From NCBI GenBank assembly GCA_021234155.1, contig JAJEKV010000187.1, forward strand, positions 190,001-254,000: a DNA stretch of 64,000 nucleotides, written 5' to 3'. The stretch comes from Isoetes taiwanensis. Taxonomy: Eukaryota; Streptophyta; Lycopodiopsida; Isoetales; Isoetaceae. Positions 24,646 to 35,600 of this stretch are shown here, in pieces (the first letter of the stretch is position 1; every line of letters starts with the position of its first letter). A program made the position numbers and the translations under genes. The notes beneath the pieces are model-generated. The model was not told the DNA's origin. It saw only the letters and a list, made by a program, of their open reading frames with translations, and searched no databases.

Positions 24646-27524
24646 CTGCGAGGAATTAAGATGGAAATTAAAGACCGCCCTAACGGGGCCTTGCAAAGTC
24701 TCAAAGGTTTTTCACCTTAGATAAGTATATGCATTAATGACATATACTTGTGTCATGCAACCTATTATATTTTCATGGTCCTAACGCCAGTATCACCTTT
24801 TTCGGACTTCGGTTCCTTCCGGCGTTTTTACGGCATTGGCTCACTATTATCTCCTTCGACGTTACTCTTCAATGGCAAAGGAGGGGTAGGGTATCATAAT
24901 TTGGGACCAAATCCTTGGCACGTGATGTTGTAGTTGGCTCCAAATCGGAGAAGACTCTTGCGACTCTAAGCGTAGCTCACTAATGTTCTTTGTTTATTAT
25001 CATGTACTATATCTTCGCTATTTACATATGTAGTTTCATATGGCAATTCTGATACTGCATCAAAGTATGATGGGATAGAAGCTTCCCTATCCTCGCCCAT
25101 ATGATTGTTAACAATTGAAGCAATTTCACCAGGTTCAAGTGCGCAAGTATGATCCTCATAAACACCATTCCCATTAGAGGAAATCCAGATTCTTTTTCTT
25201 TTGTTGCAGCAAGCTAGGCATCACCTATGCGAACTGTAAATATACAGTCGCTTATCTGCAATGAAAAAATGGATAAGGAAAAAACAAAACTCTTAATATC
25301 TAAGAGAGGTTAAAACTTGATTTACCTCACTGCTATCGATTTTGATGATGTCCAGACCCTATAGAAATGAAGAACAAATGCAAGAGTTGATGTAAAAACA
25401 ACGGTTTCATGCCAATCCGGCAAATAAAAAGCAAAAGAAATATACTTGATTTCATGCTTCAGAAACAAACCTTGTCCTTTAAAATCTTCCAAAAATCAAT
25501 CTGCAAGTCCAAAAATCAATCTGCATCCTCTATAACCTGCCAATATTTGCATACATTAATAAGGACTTGTTTTTATGTCAATCGGATCCTTTAGCTTCAA
25601 CCCATCATGCATCACAGCTCTCAGTACATCCCCACTGCTTGAGTTCAATGCTGGGATGCCAATATTGCAGTAGAATAGAATAGAATAAAGAATACGCATA
25701 AAGTAGCTCCTAAGCATAGCCATTTAGCCATAAAGTAGATCTCAGATATAGGGCAGTGAAACTCCGCAGGCTGCTCCATATTCCATTTTGTTCGACGGCC
25801 GCCATTCGAAAAAGAGGAATTAGGCCTACTCCCTGTATTTAAGTGTGGCCCAAAATCCTGGGGGCCTTGCTTGCTCCAAGCAAACATCAGCCACCATAGG
25901 TTTCTCGGCTCTACTATTCTCCACTCTAGGTTTGATGTAAGGCTCGGATCACATAAGAGGGCTTTAGATCAGCTTTAGCTTTTGATGTTTTCTCCTTTAC
26001 TCTATCCTCCGATTTGAGTTATTTCCGGATGCACGCATAATATGTGGACCTGCATGTAATGAAAGTTAGCTACAAAAACACGAGCATTTTTATTACACCC
26101 GCACCGGACATGAAATTAGAAATGTTTGCTACCTAAAGTGACATGCACAACTTACATGTAAAAAGAAAACATGCATTCTCAAATCAATGTTTGCAACCAA
26201 AACTTCGTGCGGTGATCCCAACTAATCTATATTTATCTTTGCGAAGCTAAGCCCCTTTTCTAAAGCGCACTAAGAGCTCTAGAGCAACTCTATACTACCA
26301 TCGTGCACGAAAAACATTGCAAATCATATATGGCTGGGTGTCTTGTTGCAAATGTCAGATTCACGGGCTTCCAATCTCACCTTTCCCTCCTTTGCTCCTA
26401 ATCGTAAAGGCATTTTAAATTTTCAGATTCTTGGATGCCCCTCCCAAAAATCTTTTAAACATAGAACCGACCTGCAGGCTTGCTACTTTGACCTTCAATG
26501 AATAATTACATATGCATACATCAAAATCATCCTTAGAAGGCATACCATGCTCCTTGCTTGCAAGTTTATACAGGAGCTTGCAAACATGCCCATTGCATGG
26601 CTGGATTAGCATTACCAGTAGTCTGGTTTACAAATGGCTTCTAGTCAATACAATGCTCAGGATGGCTTTTCGATAACTTTGAGATTGCATAGTATTGAGC
26701 TCCCTGTAAAAACAAAGATGGTAAGACATAGATAAAACAACGATTGCAACAACAATGGCAATAATGAAGCAATAACTTGACTTTGCCGCAGTTGAAGCAA
26801 TAACCATAGCGAAATTCACGAAGCAACATAGCTCAGAATGGCCAACAATGCAAAGCAGCGGTAAAGCACCAATCCTCTCATAGAATGGCCCTAAAGCATG
26901 TCTGGGGAAAGATGACCTCGAAATCACACTTAATAAACGTGGGCCGGATTGGATATCTGAGATACCAAGCAAGGAAAAGCAAAAGTCGGAGGGGAAAGAA
27001 TCAAGGGCCTAAGCCCAAGATACTCCACGTGCTTCAATTGCCTACTTCAATGCTCGGGCTTCAAATGAATGATCGAGCTCTTTTCCCAACAAATAAAAAC
27101 CTCAAGCTTACGCAAATGTAAGCGAAAAGAAGAATAGAAGTCGGCAAGCTTCGTACAATACATAAAAGAGATAAGAATGAAGAGGCGGTTTAAAGGTCTT
27201 AATGTTCACCGCTCCACCGATGATGGCGAGGAACAAAAAATATGGTGCTTGTGGCGATTCAAAACACCTAAGAAATCTTGCTCACGAGATTCACGAGTCC
27301 CTAAGCTATCGTAACATTTAACCCAATATGACGTTCCTTCTCTTCTCCCATCACTTTCTTTCCTATATTCGATTCTCCTAGAGCTGGGGCCGCCCACCGA
27401 AGGAAAGGCGTGAGACAGGAAAGTCGGCAGCCCACACCGGAAGGAAAGGCGGACGAGGGGAAACAAAGGACGAAAGCCAGAAGAAAGCAAGAATTTGAAA
27501 ATTTGCGTCCCGCAGGGGGAGAAG
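24646..27524 (-). other. 5' part of the Helitron, possible further captured exons
   Basis: A minus-strand open segment at about 25,010-25,220 (SSNGNGVYEDHTCALEPGE, EASIPSYFDAVSELPYET) could be an upstream exon of the same myosin's poorly conserved N-terminal extension; this is a guess from position and composition. The rest has no family I recognise. A short (AGAAT)n run lies near 25,673. Confidence 0.4.
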
Positions 27525-27546
27525 GGAACGCCGCATGCGGCGTTCC
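27525..27546. repeat. 22-bp perfect palindrome near the Helitron 5' end
   Basis: GGAACGCCGCA followed by its exact reverse complement, in a very GC-rich block about 65-85 bp inside the 5' terminus. Flanking partial repeats (CCGGCGTTCCATGCGG) extend it. Possibly a strand-transfer or replication structure. Confidence 0.9.
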
Positions 27547-27610
27547 ATCCGGCGTTCCATGCGGCTGCACAGGCACATTCCCCAACCCCTTACCAAAATA
27601 AAAAAGAAGA

Positions 27611-27813
27611 TAATCTTTGTAGTAGTCTTCAAATGTCTTCAAGAATTGATTGGCATTCATGCTGGGCTCAAAAATAGGAGGAGTAATTGGTAGGTTCAGT
27701 TCAAAAATAGGAGGCAGAGTCAAATTAGGAGGCACATTGCTTGAACTGGGCATTCCAATGGGATCAGTAGGTTCTGGAGCTTCAGTTTGCTCACTTCTCC
27801 TACTTGGAGGCAT
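27611..27813 (-). pseudogene. N-terminal gag of the Tat-like element, cut by the Helitron
   Basis: The start codon at 27,813 lies 45 bp after the primer site. The frame (MPPSRRSEQTEAPEPTDP ... PSMNANQFLKTFEDYYKDY) matches the plus-strand gag (PSINANNFLKTFEEYYQDY). It runs unbroken to the Helitron junction at 27,610/27,611 and resumes at 22,778. Confidence 0.88.
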
Positions 27814-27857
27814 GTTTTTTTCTACTTCCAGGTGAGTTCTTGATTTCCAGGAGGGAT

Positions 27858-27875
27858 ATCTCGGTAGGACCTCCA
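27858..27875 (-). other. tRNA-Gln primer binding site
   Basis: On the minus strand TGGAGGTCCTACCGAGAT, 3 bp after the 5' LTR. It is complementary to the 3' end of a tRNA ending ATCTCGGTAGGACCT-CCA, which I recognise as tRNA-Gln. The same 18-mer occurs at 51,923-51,940 in the opposite orientation. Confidence 0.85.
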
Positions 27876-27878
27876 AAA

Positions 27879-30773
27879 TGTTGGAGATTATCCTGGGTGG
27901 TGGGTAAAAGCATGTTAGGGTGTACCACTTTTGGAACCTGCAAAAGTACATACACTAGGTACTTCAGAACTGGGTACTTTCTCATTTTTATTTTCATTAA
28001 AACTAGTACAAAAGTTCAAAATAAAAGTCAAGGACACATTAATATTGAAAGTTAAGATAAGGATAATGCTACCGGAGATCAAAATATATATAAAAGTCCT
28101 AGAATGTACCTTTTATTGAGATATTACACAGGTACCCAGTACCCAGTCCTGGGTACCTTTTTAGGTACCTTTTTGGTCACTAAATAATACTTTTTAAGGG
28201 ACACCCTAACATGCTTTTACCCTGGTCTCCAACTGGGGCCTTACAAAGGTGTTTTGATGGTCAGGACCTCCAGATCACTTGAGGTGATCAATCTGTACTG
28301 CAAAACATCTCTGACTTTGCAAGGAAATACCAAATCCACTAGAGTCCCTAAAGCAAAAGAAACTAGCAGCATTCAAACATTCACCAGACCATGCATGTGT
28401 TTCAAAAGCACTTGAATTCTTTACCAAAGTGTACTAGCCAACACCAGGAAACTGCTGTGAAAAGCCTACAAGCCAAGTGTTTACAGATTTCTCACAAATC
28501 AACTTCCTGACTGGGTCAATTTTTGGTCAATGGCCTAGGCGATTGAGCTCGATTCACGCCAAATGCTAAGCAATGATCTTTTTTGTGGTGAAACAAATTC
28601 CCACACCTAGGTATGCTCACGTAGGTCACGTGCATATGCTCACTTGGTTCAAACAAAGCCTAAATTCTTACTGTAACATGCATTGCCCGAGTTTCAATGG
28701 CAATGCCTGTAACAGTTCTTACAATCTAATTCTCAATTCCCTTTCTCTCGTTTTCTCGCTCTCAATATTCACCTCTCGATGCCTCGATGGTTGCACGGAT
28801 ACTAGAGATGCCTCCAAACTAATAGATGATTTAAAGAAAAGATCTATTTTTTAGTTTTTCTTAAAGGACGTATGCTCTGCTGAGGACAGACATTTTTTTT
28901 CTTTTTTTCTAACAATGACTTACACAAGCACTAGTTGTACTCTGCTCAATTCCCTTTTGCTCAAGTGTAAATGACAAAGCATAGCAAAATGATTTCAATC
29001 ATACTTTCACACACTCTTTTCCCAAATTCGATTTTCATTAAGTCAAAATAGCAAATTCACAACACAGTTATTCAAGAATGATTTGGATCATTCAAGAACA
29101 ACTCAATCAAAATAAACTTCAAGTTTCAAAAGATTCAAGGATATCTCATCACATATGCCTCGGACTTTGATTTCCGAAGCGGGGAGGATGCTGCTTGCAA
29201 GCTCAGAGGCGTCCACGACTTCACGTTCACGGTCTTCAAATCCGCTTTTATGGCCCTCGAAAAAAATTGATGAGAACAAACCCCTTTTAAAGTCCCCGTC
29301 TACGGTTTCAGTTCTTGGCAAATTCAGTAATCAATGCCACGGTTTTGGTTTAATTGGGTTGTTCTTTCAGTGGAGTAGGACAAAACCGCCAACGGATGCC
29401 ATGATCACCCCGTTAGGGCTCAACGTAAAGGTGGTTTCTTGGAAAATTCAAATTTTAGGGTTCGGCATGATATATCCACGAGCCCGAGATCAAAAAAAGT
29501 GGGACAAGGTATAAATAGGGAGCTATTTTCCTTTCTCCCGACACGTGGTCTCCTCCCACGCCAAGCTCGGCTCGTGTTTTCGACTTGGCATGCCGAGAGG
29601 GGCGCCACTTGGAGAGGATAAGAGGGTAGATAGATGGGGGGTAGAATAGGAAAATTTTTGCATTTTTTGGCATGGGCACGGTTCCCAAGAAATGAAATTT
29701 GAAGGTCTATATAGGGTCTTTTTTTGAGATTTTTTGTGCCAGGTGGCATGCTTTCAAGGGAGCTTCAAGATGGCAAGGCCAAATTTTGGAAAATGATATT
29801 TTGATTTTTTTGTTAAAAAGATGAATGACTGGGCAAGGTCAATGTGATATGTGTTGGTCAAACAAGGTATTTTGCCCTAATGGATGATGATGTGACAATA
29901 GGTGAAAATGTAGTGGAAGGATAGAAAATAGGTCAACTAGGGTAAACAAGGCTAGTAGGTTCACTTCCCAAGGTAGTTTGATCATTTGGTTGACCAATTT
30001 TTGAGTTTGGTTAAAACTCGCCTAGTCATCATTTGATGATGTGGAGTGATGTGATGATGTGGAAATTTGGTGCTTAGGTGGCAACATGATGAGTGAGACA
30101 TGAAGGTAGCAAATGATGAGTGGACCAAAGTAGCTTTGGAGGTGATGACATGTACATCTAGTCATCATGCCATGTCACTTGGATATGTGACTAGGCATCT
30201 TTGTGTTTTTTGTATTTTTTGTGCTTAGCACATATGTTTTGCTTTAGCTACTTGGTATGGAGTGTGTGACAATGGAATGGCAAGGCATGAGATGAGAATG
30301 GTGATATAGAGTTCGATGCTAGGCAACTTTTAGATTTGACAACTTCCTTGGGAAATGTGCCCTAGGTCATGGTAGGTCAACTATGAAACAAATGGTTATA
30401 CATGAAATACATGATGGTATAGGATGTGAAAAGGCAATGAGGGTGAAAAAAAAATAGGATAAGGATGATGGTGTGATGGCACAAAAAGCAAATAGAGAAT
30501 CTTTAGAATATGAGAAGGATAAGTACCATATCATAGCTTGCCATCTTCACAGGGGTCTTCCAAACCTCATAAGTGCCTTCAGAGCTAGAAAATGCATTCA
30601 ATCCTTGGAGCTTGAGTTGTGAACTTGTGTCTTGACTTAAAGTCATCCTTTGGGTTCTTCATCAGCATCTTTGTCTTCAAGTCTTTTGGTCTCAGTATTC
30701 TTGGTCTTCAAGTTGTTTGCCTGTGATATTGCTCAGGAGCCTTGTACATGTTGCCTGCTATAGCCAGGCAACA
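27879..30773 (-). repeat. 5' LTR of the Tat-like element (2,895 bp including a MITE)
   Basis: Same ends and order as the left LTR; about 2.57 kb after removing the 321-bp insertion and one copy of its target duplication. CAG/CTG sites are intact in this copy. Contains TATAAATAG at 29,510 on the plus strand, antisense to gag-pol. Confidence 0.93.
27902..28222. mobile_element. MITE (321 bp) inserted in the 5' LTR
   Basis: 22-bp perfect terminal inverted repeats at 27,902-27,923 and 28,201-28,222 (GGGTAAAAGCATGTTAGGGT plus two bases), flanked by TGGT on both sides. The left LTR retains the empty site with a single TGGT (ATCTGGGTGGTCTC), which proves insertion. Too short to encode a transposase. 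The 4-bp duplication does not match the superfamilies I know well, so I leave it unassigned. Confidence 0.93.
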
Positions 30774-31095
30774 GCTGGGCTGGCCTTCGAAGGATAAAAA
30801 TGCTTATTATGATAATGTATGAGCACGCACAAAAAGTTCATCAAGTTTTTTACTACATTGATTACTATTATGTTTGTTCTACCAAGGTACAACCATATAC
30901 ATCTAAGTACATCAATAAAGTATGTAGAAAATTTATAAACAGACACAAGGGCACAAGAGCACTTGACCAGAGACAACTATTTTCTCCAGTCTTTCATGGG
31001 TTTTAAGCAAACCTCATGATGTATTGGCTTTTTTACCACCAGAAGCAGGCATTTAGAACTTGATTAGCTGAAGCATTCTACTAAAGAAGCATTGA
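30774..31095. other. Right flank of the Tat-like element
   Basis: AT-rich; no recognisable feature. A dispensable-looking open frame at 30,800-31,006 (plus) has no family signature. Confidence 0.5.
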
Positions 31096-31406
31096 TTAGT
31101 CGTCTTCTGCATCAATGTTATAGCTATGTGTGGAGCTTGACATCAACTGATTGTGACAGAGCATCTGGCAGAATGTCAGCCAGCTTTTGCCACAGAGCTC
31201 TGTCCATAGAGATAGCATAAACTTAGTCTGAAAAGCATCCCAAGGCAACAAGTGTCCAACCTCATACGACCAAGCACCAACTGTGAGAATATCAGCAAGC
31301 CTCCAACGCTGCTGAGTCAAAGGATGTACATAGCACACAGAGGCATGTGATTATCCAGAGGAATTTCCACCAATGCGGAGAACCTACCTATGGACACACA
31401 CCTGGA
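31096..31406 (-). pseudogene. C-terminus of an unrecognised protein, adjacent to an L1-type tail
   Basis: Minus-strand frames FSALVEIPLDNHMPLCA and, one frame over, LTQQRWRLADILTVGAWSYE..GHLLPWDAFQ..LWTELCGKSWLTF ending STHSYNIDAEDD look like real protein by composition. I do not recognise the family. Its position downstream of the H3-like gene on the same strand makes it a candidate for the second ORF of that element; this is speculation. Confidence 0.4.
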
Positions 31407-31815
31407 TTTTTTTTTTTTTTGAAGGATCAAATTAATTAATAATACGGAGTAAAGTACAAGAAGAGTGATACAGAGGTACTCCTGCCCAAGCAACCACGCT
31501 CGAGCGAGAACCCGAACCATACATAAACATAACTACGACTCGGGAAACGAACCCGCCATTACTATCTACAATGAGGAGGGTCCTTTCGCAGATAGCCGCC
31601 TTGAACTGCTCTTTCCGAGGGGACGCCAGGTAGGAAAGGTATAATTTGTACCTCAACTGAGGGATCAAAGCATCAAGTTGCACCTCTTCATTCCTGAATA
31701 TCTTCATGCGTCGCCGCTTCCATATGAGCCACAGGAACTAGGCCTTGCACAAATAGAAGGCCAGACTCTCATACTCTAAACCCGGGCACAAGGGTTCTTG
31801 ATCGAACATGCCTTT
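31407..31815 (-). mobile_element. 5'-truncated L1-type LINE with poly(A) tail
   Basis: On the minus strand a frame reads FLWLIWKRRRMKIFRNEEVQ, the typical C-terminal region after RT in plant L1-type elements, then non-coding sequence and an A14 tail (plus 31,407-31,420). Only the last ~0.4 kb survives, as expected for incomplete target-primed reverse transcription. Confidence 0.7.
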
Positions 31816-31935
31816 GTTCTAAGGCTATGGACCTCCAAATAAGGTAACATGAAGTGCAAATTTAAGCAAAACAAGTCAAGGAACACTACATGGCAATTTG
31901 TTGGGTCAAATTTGGGCAATTCATGGTCAAACTAG

Positions 31936-32425
31936 GTCGACTCGGGTCACCAGCGTAAGGAGCACAACGTCATGACCTTGAGCGTTTGGTGTGAGTGGCA
32001 GGTGGGCTGATTTCTATGCAAAACAAACATTTCTAAGGGTTGTAAGATACTAAAATGCCTTTTTGGATCAATTCTAGACTAGCTAGCAACTTGTTTCATG
32101 CTAATTGGACATCTAAAAGTGTAAGTTTAGGCGACTCGGGTCACTTCGTGCGAAAGGGGCATGCGTCGCGAACGCAGAGGCGTTTGGCACGGAGTGACCG
32201 GAGTGGGTCGATCTTAGCTACTTTTGGATATTTTTAGCAGAATTTAAGTACTACAATGCATTTCTAGACGAATTCTAAGCATTCTGACATCTTTTAGTAC
32301 AAAAAATGGATCAATTTTTACCTCAAATCAAGTGACTTCGGATCGCCGCACGAAAAAGTGCTGCGTCCTTGAACGCATAAAAGCGTTTCCGTGAGCGGAG
32401 TGACCGGAGTGGGTCGATCTCGACC
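31936..32425. repeat. Three related hairpin-forming units downstream of the minus-strand H3-like gene
   Basis: Units at about 31,936-32,003, 32,130-32,219 and 32,332-32,425 share CGACTCGGGTCAC or GTGACTTCGG, a GCGT(T)-rich middle, and GAGTGACCGGAGTGGGTCGA. Within a unit the left arm GTCACTTCGTGC pairs with the right arm GCACGGAGTGAC. Spacing is about 200 bp. They lie 3' of the H3 stop in the gene's own direction. Confidence 0.75.
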
Positions 32426-32648
32426 TAATTTTTGATTTTTTGAGACAAAATTTTATACAGATTAAGCAATTAGGAGTATTCTAACTATGATGCAAAAGAT
32501 TATATTACAATTCAATTCGTATAAAAACACTTTTATGCTAATAAGAAATTAATTTACAAAAAAAAAGACACTTTTATAGATATGGAGTAGAAATGTACAG
32601 ACAAAAGCATATATATATATAATTTACTTTATGTACAAAATTGGCTCC

Positions 32649-35600
32649 TCAAGGCTTCTCCTTGCAAATTCTCCTCGCCAAGTAAAGGTCCTTGGGCATG
32701 ACTGTCACCCGCTTGGCGTGGATTGCGCAGAGGTTGCCGTCTTCAAAAGTTACACCGACTCGCCTCTGCTAGCCTCCTGCAGGGGGACCGGACCGTCGGT
32801 GGGATTACCTTGTAATTCGTCAGGAACTCCCGCGATTTCTCAGGAGTCACTTTCGAATGGCCTTTCTGATGAGGAGATTAGTGCACTGCTGGAAGTGCCT
32901 AATCTCCCAAAACACACGGGCGTGCTTAGAGTTGGGCCCGTGATGCACCTTCTTTGGTGGCTCTGGTCTTGGTGGTGGCGGCTTGGGCTGGTTCTTCGGC
33001 CGCCCACCTCTAACGTACTTTTGTACGTTTTGCTTGCAGTACCAGTCATTGTACCTCTTCCATCTGCGAAGGTACTCTTGGTACACTGTTAGCCTAAAAC
33101 CTGGAATTTTAGTCTAACCTCAAGGAAGCTCAAACAAAATGGTTAGGACCTCCAGATCACTTAGGGTGATCAATCCTTGATATATGAAGTGAGAAAAGTC
33201 ATTTTGGAATATTGGTTTTTCCAAAATCACTAAAGTCCCTGAAACTGAAAAAACTGTCAGAGCAAAAAATGGCCTTGCAGACACACCTTGTGAGATTTTT
33301 GAGATGTGATTGGTGGTATAGATGATCAACAAGCAAAGGAAACTGGGGGTGGAGATTTGACTTGATTTGAATAGGGGAAGGTTGAGAAAATGTAGGTCAA
33401 AGTCGGATCAAAAAGTTGGCCGGTGCCAAAAGCAGAGCCAAAATTTGCGGATGGAGTTTGATAAGGAATCTTGAGTTGGGATACGTGCGGGCAACTTCAA
33501 AATAACCCCTAGATCATGTGCATAGGGTTTAAATAGCAAAAAAAAGAGTTTTGGTTTCTCTGTAGAAGTAGCGAGGCCTCGTGAAAAAAACAAACTGTGT
33601 GGCGGTTAAAAAAAAAAGGTCTTTTTATGTGTTTTTCTTTGAATGTATAGGTCTCTAAGGTTTTATGAAGATGAAATGCAACTATCCGAAAAGAATATAG
33701 CTTGGAATAAATATTTTGGGTTTTGTTTTTTTAGTTTTTAGCTTTAAAAGCACAATGCAGGATTACAAAAGATGAATATACAATGGTGACAACAACTTTC
33801 CGGGCAAAAAGACTATGCATTATAGAAATGTAACACAAGAAATTTGATAGTGTTAGCAAGGCATTACCAAATTCAAACATATATAAGTTGTTTGAAAGTA
33901 AAATCCAGTGTCCTGTTCGAGCCTTTAGTGAATCTGGGAACTACCAATGAAGCCGGTGAAATGATTTTTTGAGTTGTAGTTGAAGTGCCTCGGTGTCGAA
34001 CAAGTCACTTGGAGACGGATCTTTCAATCCGAAAGGGAAAGCGAGCAAATTTTTGAATAGAGCGAGCAAGATAATATCGGAATATCAAAATCGCCAAGAT
34101 CACGAGAGGTCTATCTCGAGGGGGCGTGTTGATTTGATCTGTTTCTTGGCTTAAGAACTGTTCTTCCCAAAAGCTAGCTTCGGTTGAGTGATTTGAGGCC
34201 CAAATTGAGCAATTTCTATCGAATCAAGTGCCACAAAGGATCCCCATGGTTTGGGAAAAGGTTTAGGAGCTAATTTCCTAAAATTGGCGGGATTCAATCA
34301 AATTTAGGCGCTAATTGGCCGGTTGAAGCGAGGTTTTCCTATTTCTTTAGGGTTCATCAAAAATTCTTAAGGATGATATATCCCCAGCCGGAGTGGTTCG
34401 GAGGCTCCAGTATATAAGGAAAAGTGCCGACTCAACTATTGCTTTGTCGTACACGCAGAGGGGACACAAACGTGTAATACATGCCCCCACGCCTAACGCA
34501 CGGAAAAATTGGGGGTGACACGGAACTATGTAATTAGATAGGGTAGATAGGCTAGAATAGGTTTTTATTTTTTGTACGCATCCCAAGAATCCAATTTTGA
34601 AAGCCTTCACAAGGGTTTTCAAATTTAAAAAGGCTATGTTAGCTCTTTTTGCCAAGCTTTCCATCTAGAAGGTTTTCGGGTCAAACTGAAATATTTGAAT
34701 TTTTGTCCATTTTGACCCATGGTCAATGAATATTGCAACATAGGGATGGTGAAAAGTCATGGGAAAAGATGGGAAAAAGGGTGTAAATAGGCTATACTAG
34801 GGTTTAGGAAGATGAAATGAGAATGAGAAAAGAGTTTTTTCTTGCCTTTGAAGTTTTTCAAGATCATTAGGGGGCAATTCTCAATTGAGGGTAGGATCAA
34901 TAAGAAAAAATGGGTAGTGAAATGATGGGAAAAGGTCTCAAAAGTGGAAAAAAATGGTGAAAGAAAGGTTATAAAAGGTTCATAGGACATAAAAAGGTGG
35001 ATATGGAATGAAGACAAGATGGGTACCTGAGCACTTGATTTCATCTCGATTGCCTCTAATGCTCAAATCATACCTCATAGTGAAGATACATTTGCTCAAA
35101 GCCTAAGGGTCTTCCAAACTTCTATAAGGGTCTTCCAAACTTCGAGGCTAGAATAAGAGCACATTTCACTTCCAAGATGGCATCCTTATGTGTGTGACTT
35201 CAAACTACTAATGAAACTCAAGCAAGCTTCATAAGGTTGAGCTTTGGTAAAACAACTTGTGCTTCTTTGATAATCTTGCTATAGCCTTTGCCTGGTCTTC
35301 AAATCAAAGGAAAATGTTAAACAAATGGGAATGTGTCTAAAGGTATTTTACCTCAAGGAAAAGATTAGGCTATAAAAGGAGATCCCCAATGCCTTCCAAA
35401 CTTGGTCAAATGTCTTCCAAACTCTAATGGGATCACAATAGCCTGAAACTTTTCCTTAGAGGAAATATGGATGAAACAAAAGTTTTTGATAATAGATGCT
35501 AGTCCATGTTGCCAGAAATGGGCAACATACACCTTCTTGCGGCGCTGGAATTCACGATCTTGTTTTAACATGAATTCCCGCTCGCTCACCTTCTGCTTCT

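Larger units (their letters stand above)
22779..27610 (-). mobile_element. Helitron (4,832 bp) inserted in gag, with captured host exons
   Basis: In minus orientation the element begins TCTTCTTTTTTATTTTGG at 27,610 and ends ..CACGTTTCTAG at 22,779. A GC hairpin (TGCCCGGC-ATC-GCCGGGCA) lies just upstream of the CTAG, the hallmark 3' end of a Helitron. It lies between host A (27,611) and T (22,778), with no target duplication. Removing it restores a continuous gag frame whose residues (..YYKDY | GNKKGCKF..) match the uninterrupted plus-strand relative (YYQDYGYKKGSKF). No Rep/helicase is visible, so it is non-autonomous. Confidence 0.93.
14354..30773 (-). mobile_element. Complete but decayed Tat-like Ty3/gypsy LTR retrotransposon carrying two nested insertions
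   Basis: Two near-identical ~2.56-kb repeats bound an interior whose gag, protease, RT and integrase all read on the minus strand in that order from right to left. The LTR ends are TGTTG..CAACA. A primer site complementary to tRNA-Gln lies 3 bp inside the right (5') LTR. Flanking five-mers are GGTGG (left) and GCTGG (right), a probable target duplication with one mismatch. The integrase style (SSAYYPQGNGQAESTNKVL, ALWAYRTT) and protease (VLLDGGSSLNVMP) resemble the plant Tat/Retand group, with no chromodomain. Without the Helitron and MITE the element would be about 11.3 kb. Confidence 0.92.

Noticed and set aside
14354-30773. The 2.5-kb repeats as a segmental duplication
   Set aside because: TGTTG..CAACA ends, an adjacent tRNA-Gln primer site and minus-strand gag-to-integrase order between them show they are LTRs.
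32649-33086. Copy B as an ordinary processed host H3 pseudogene
   Set aside because: It has the extended, Tyr-rich N-terminal segment also seen in copy C and no poly(A) tail directly after the stop, so it belongs with the retroelement-type H3 genes.
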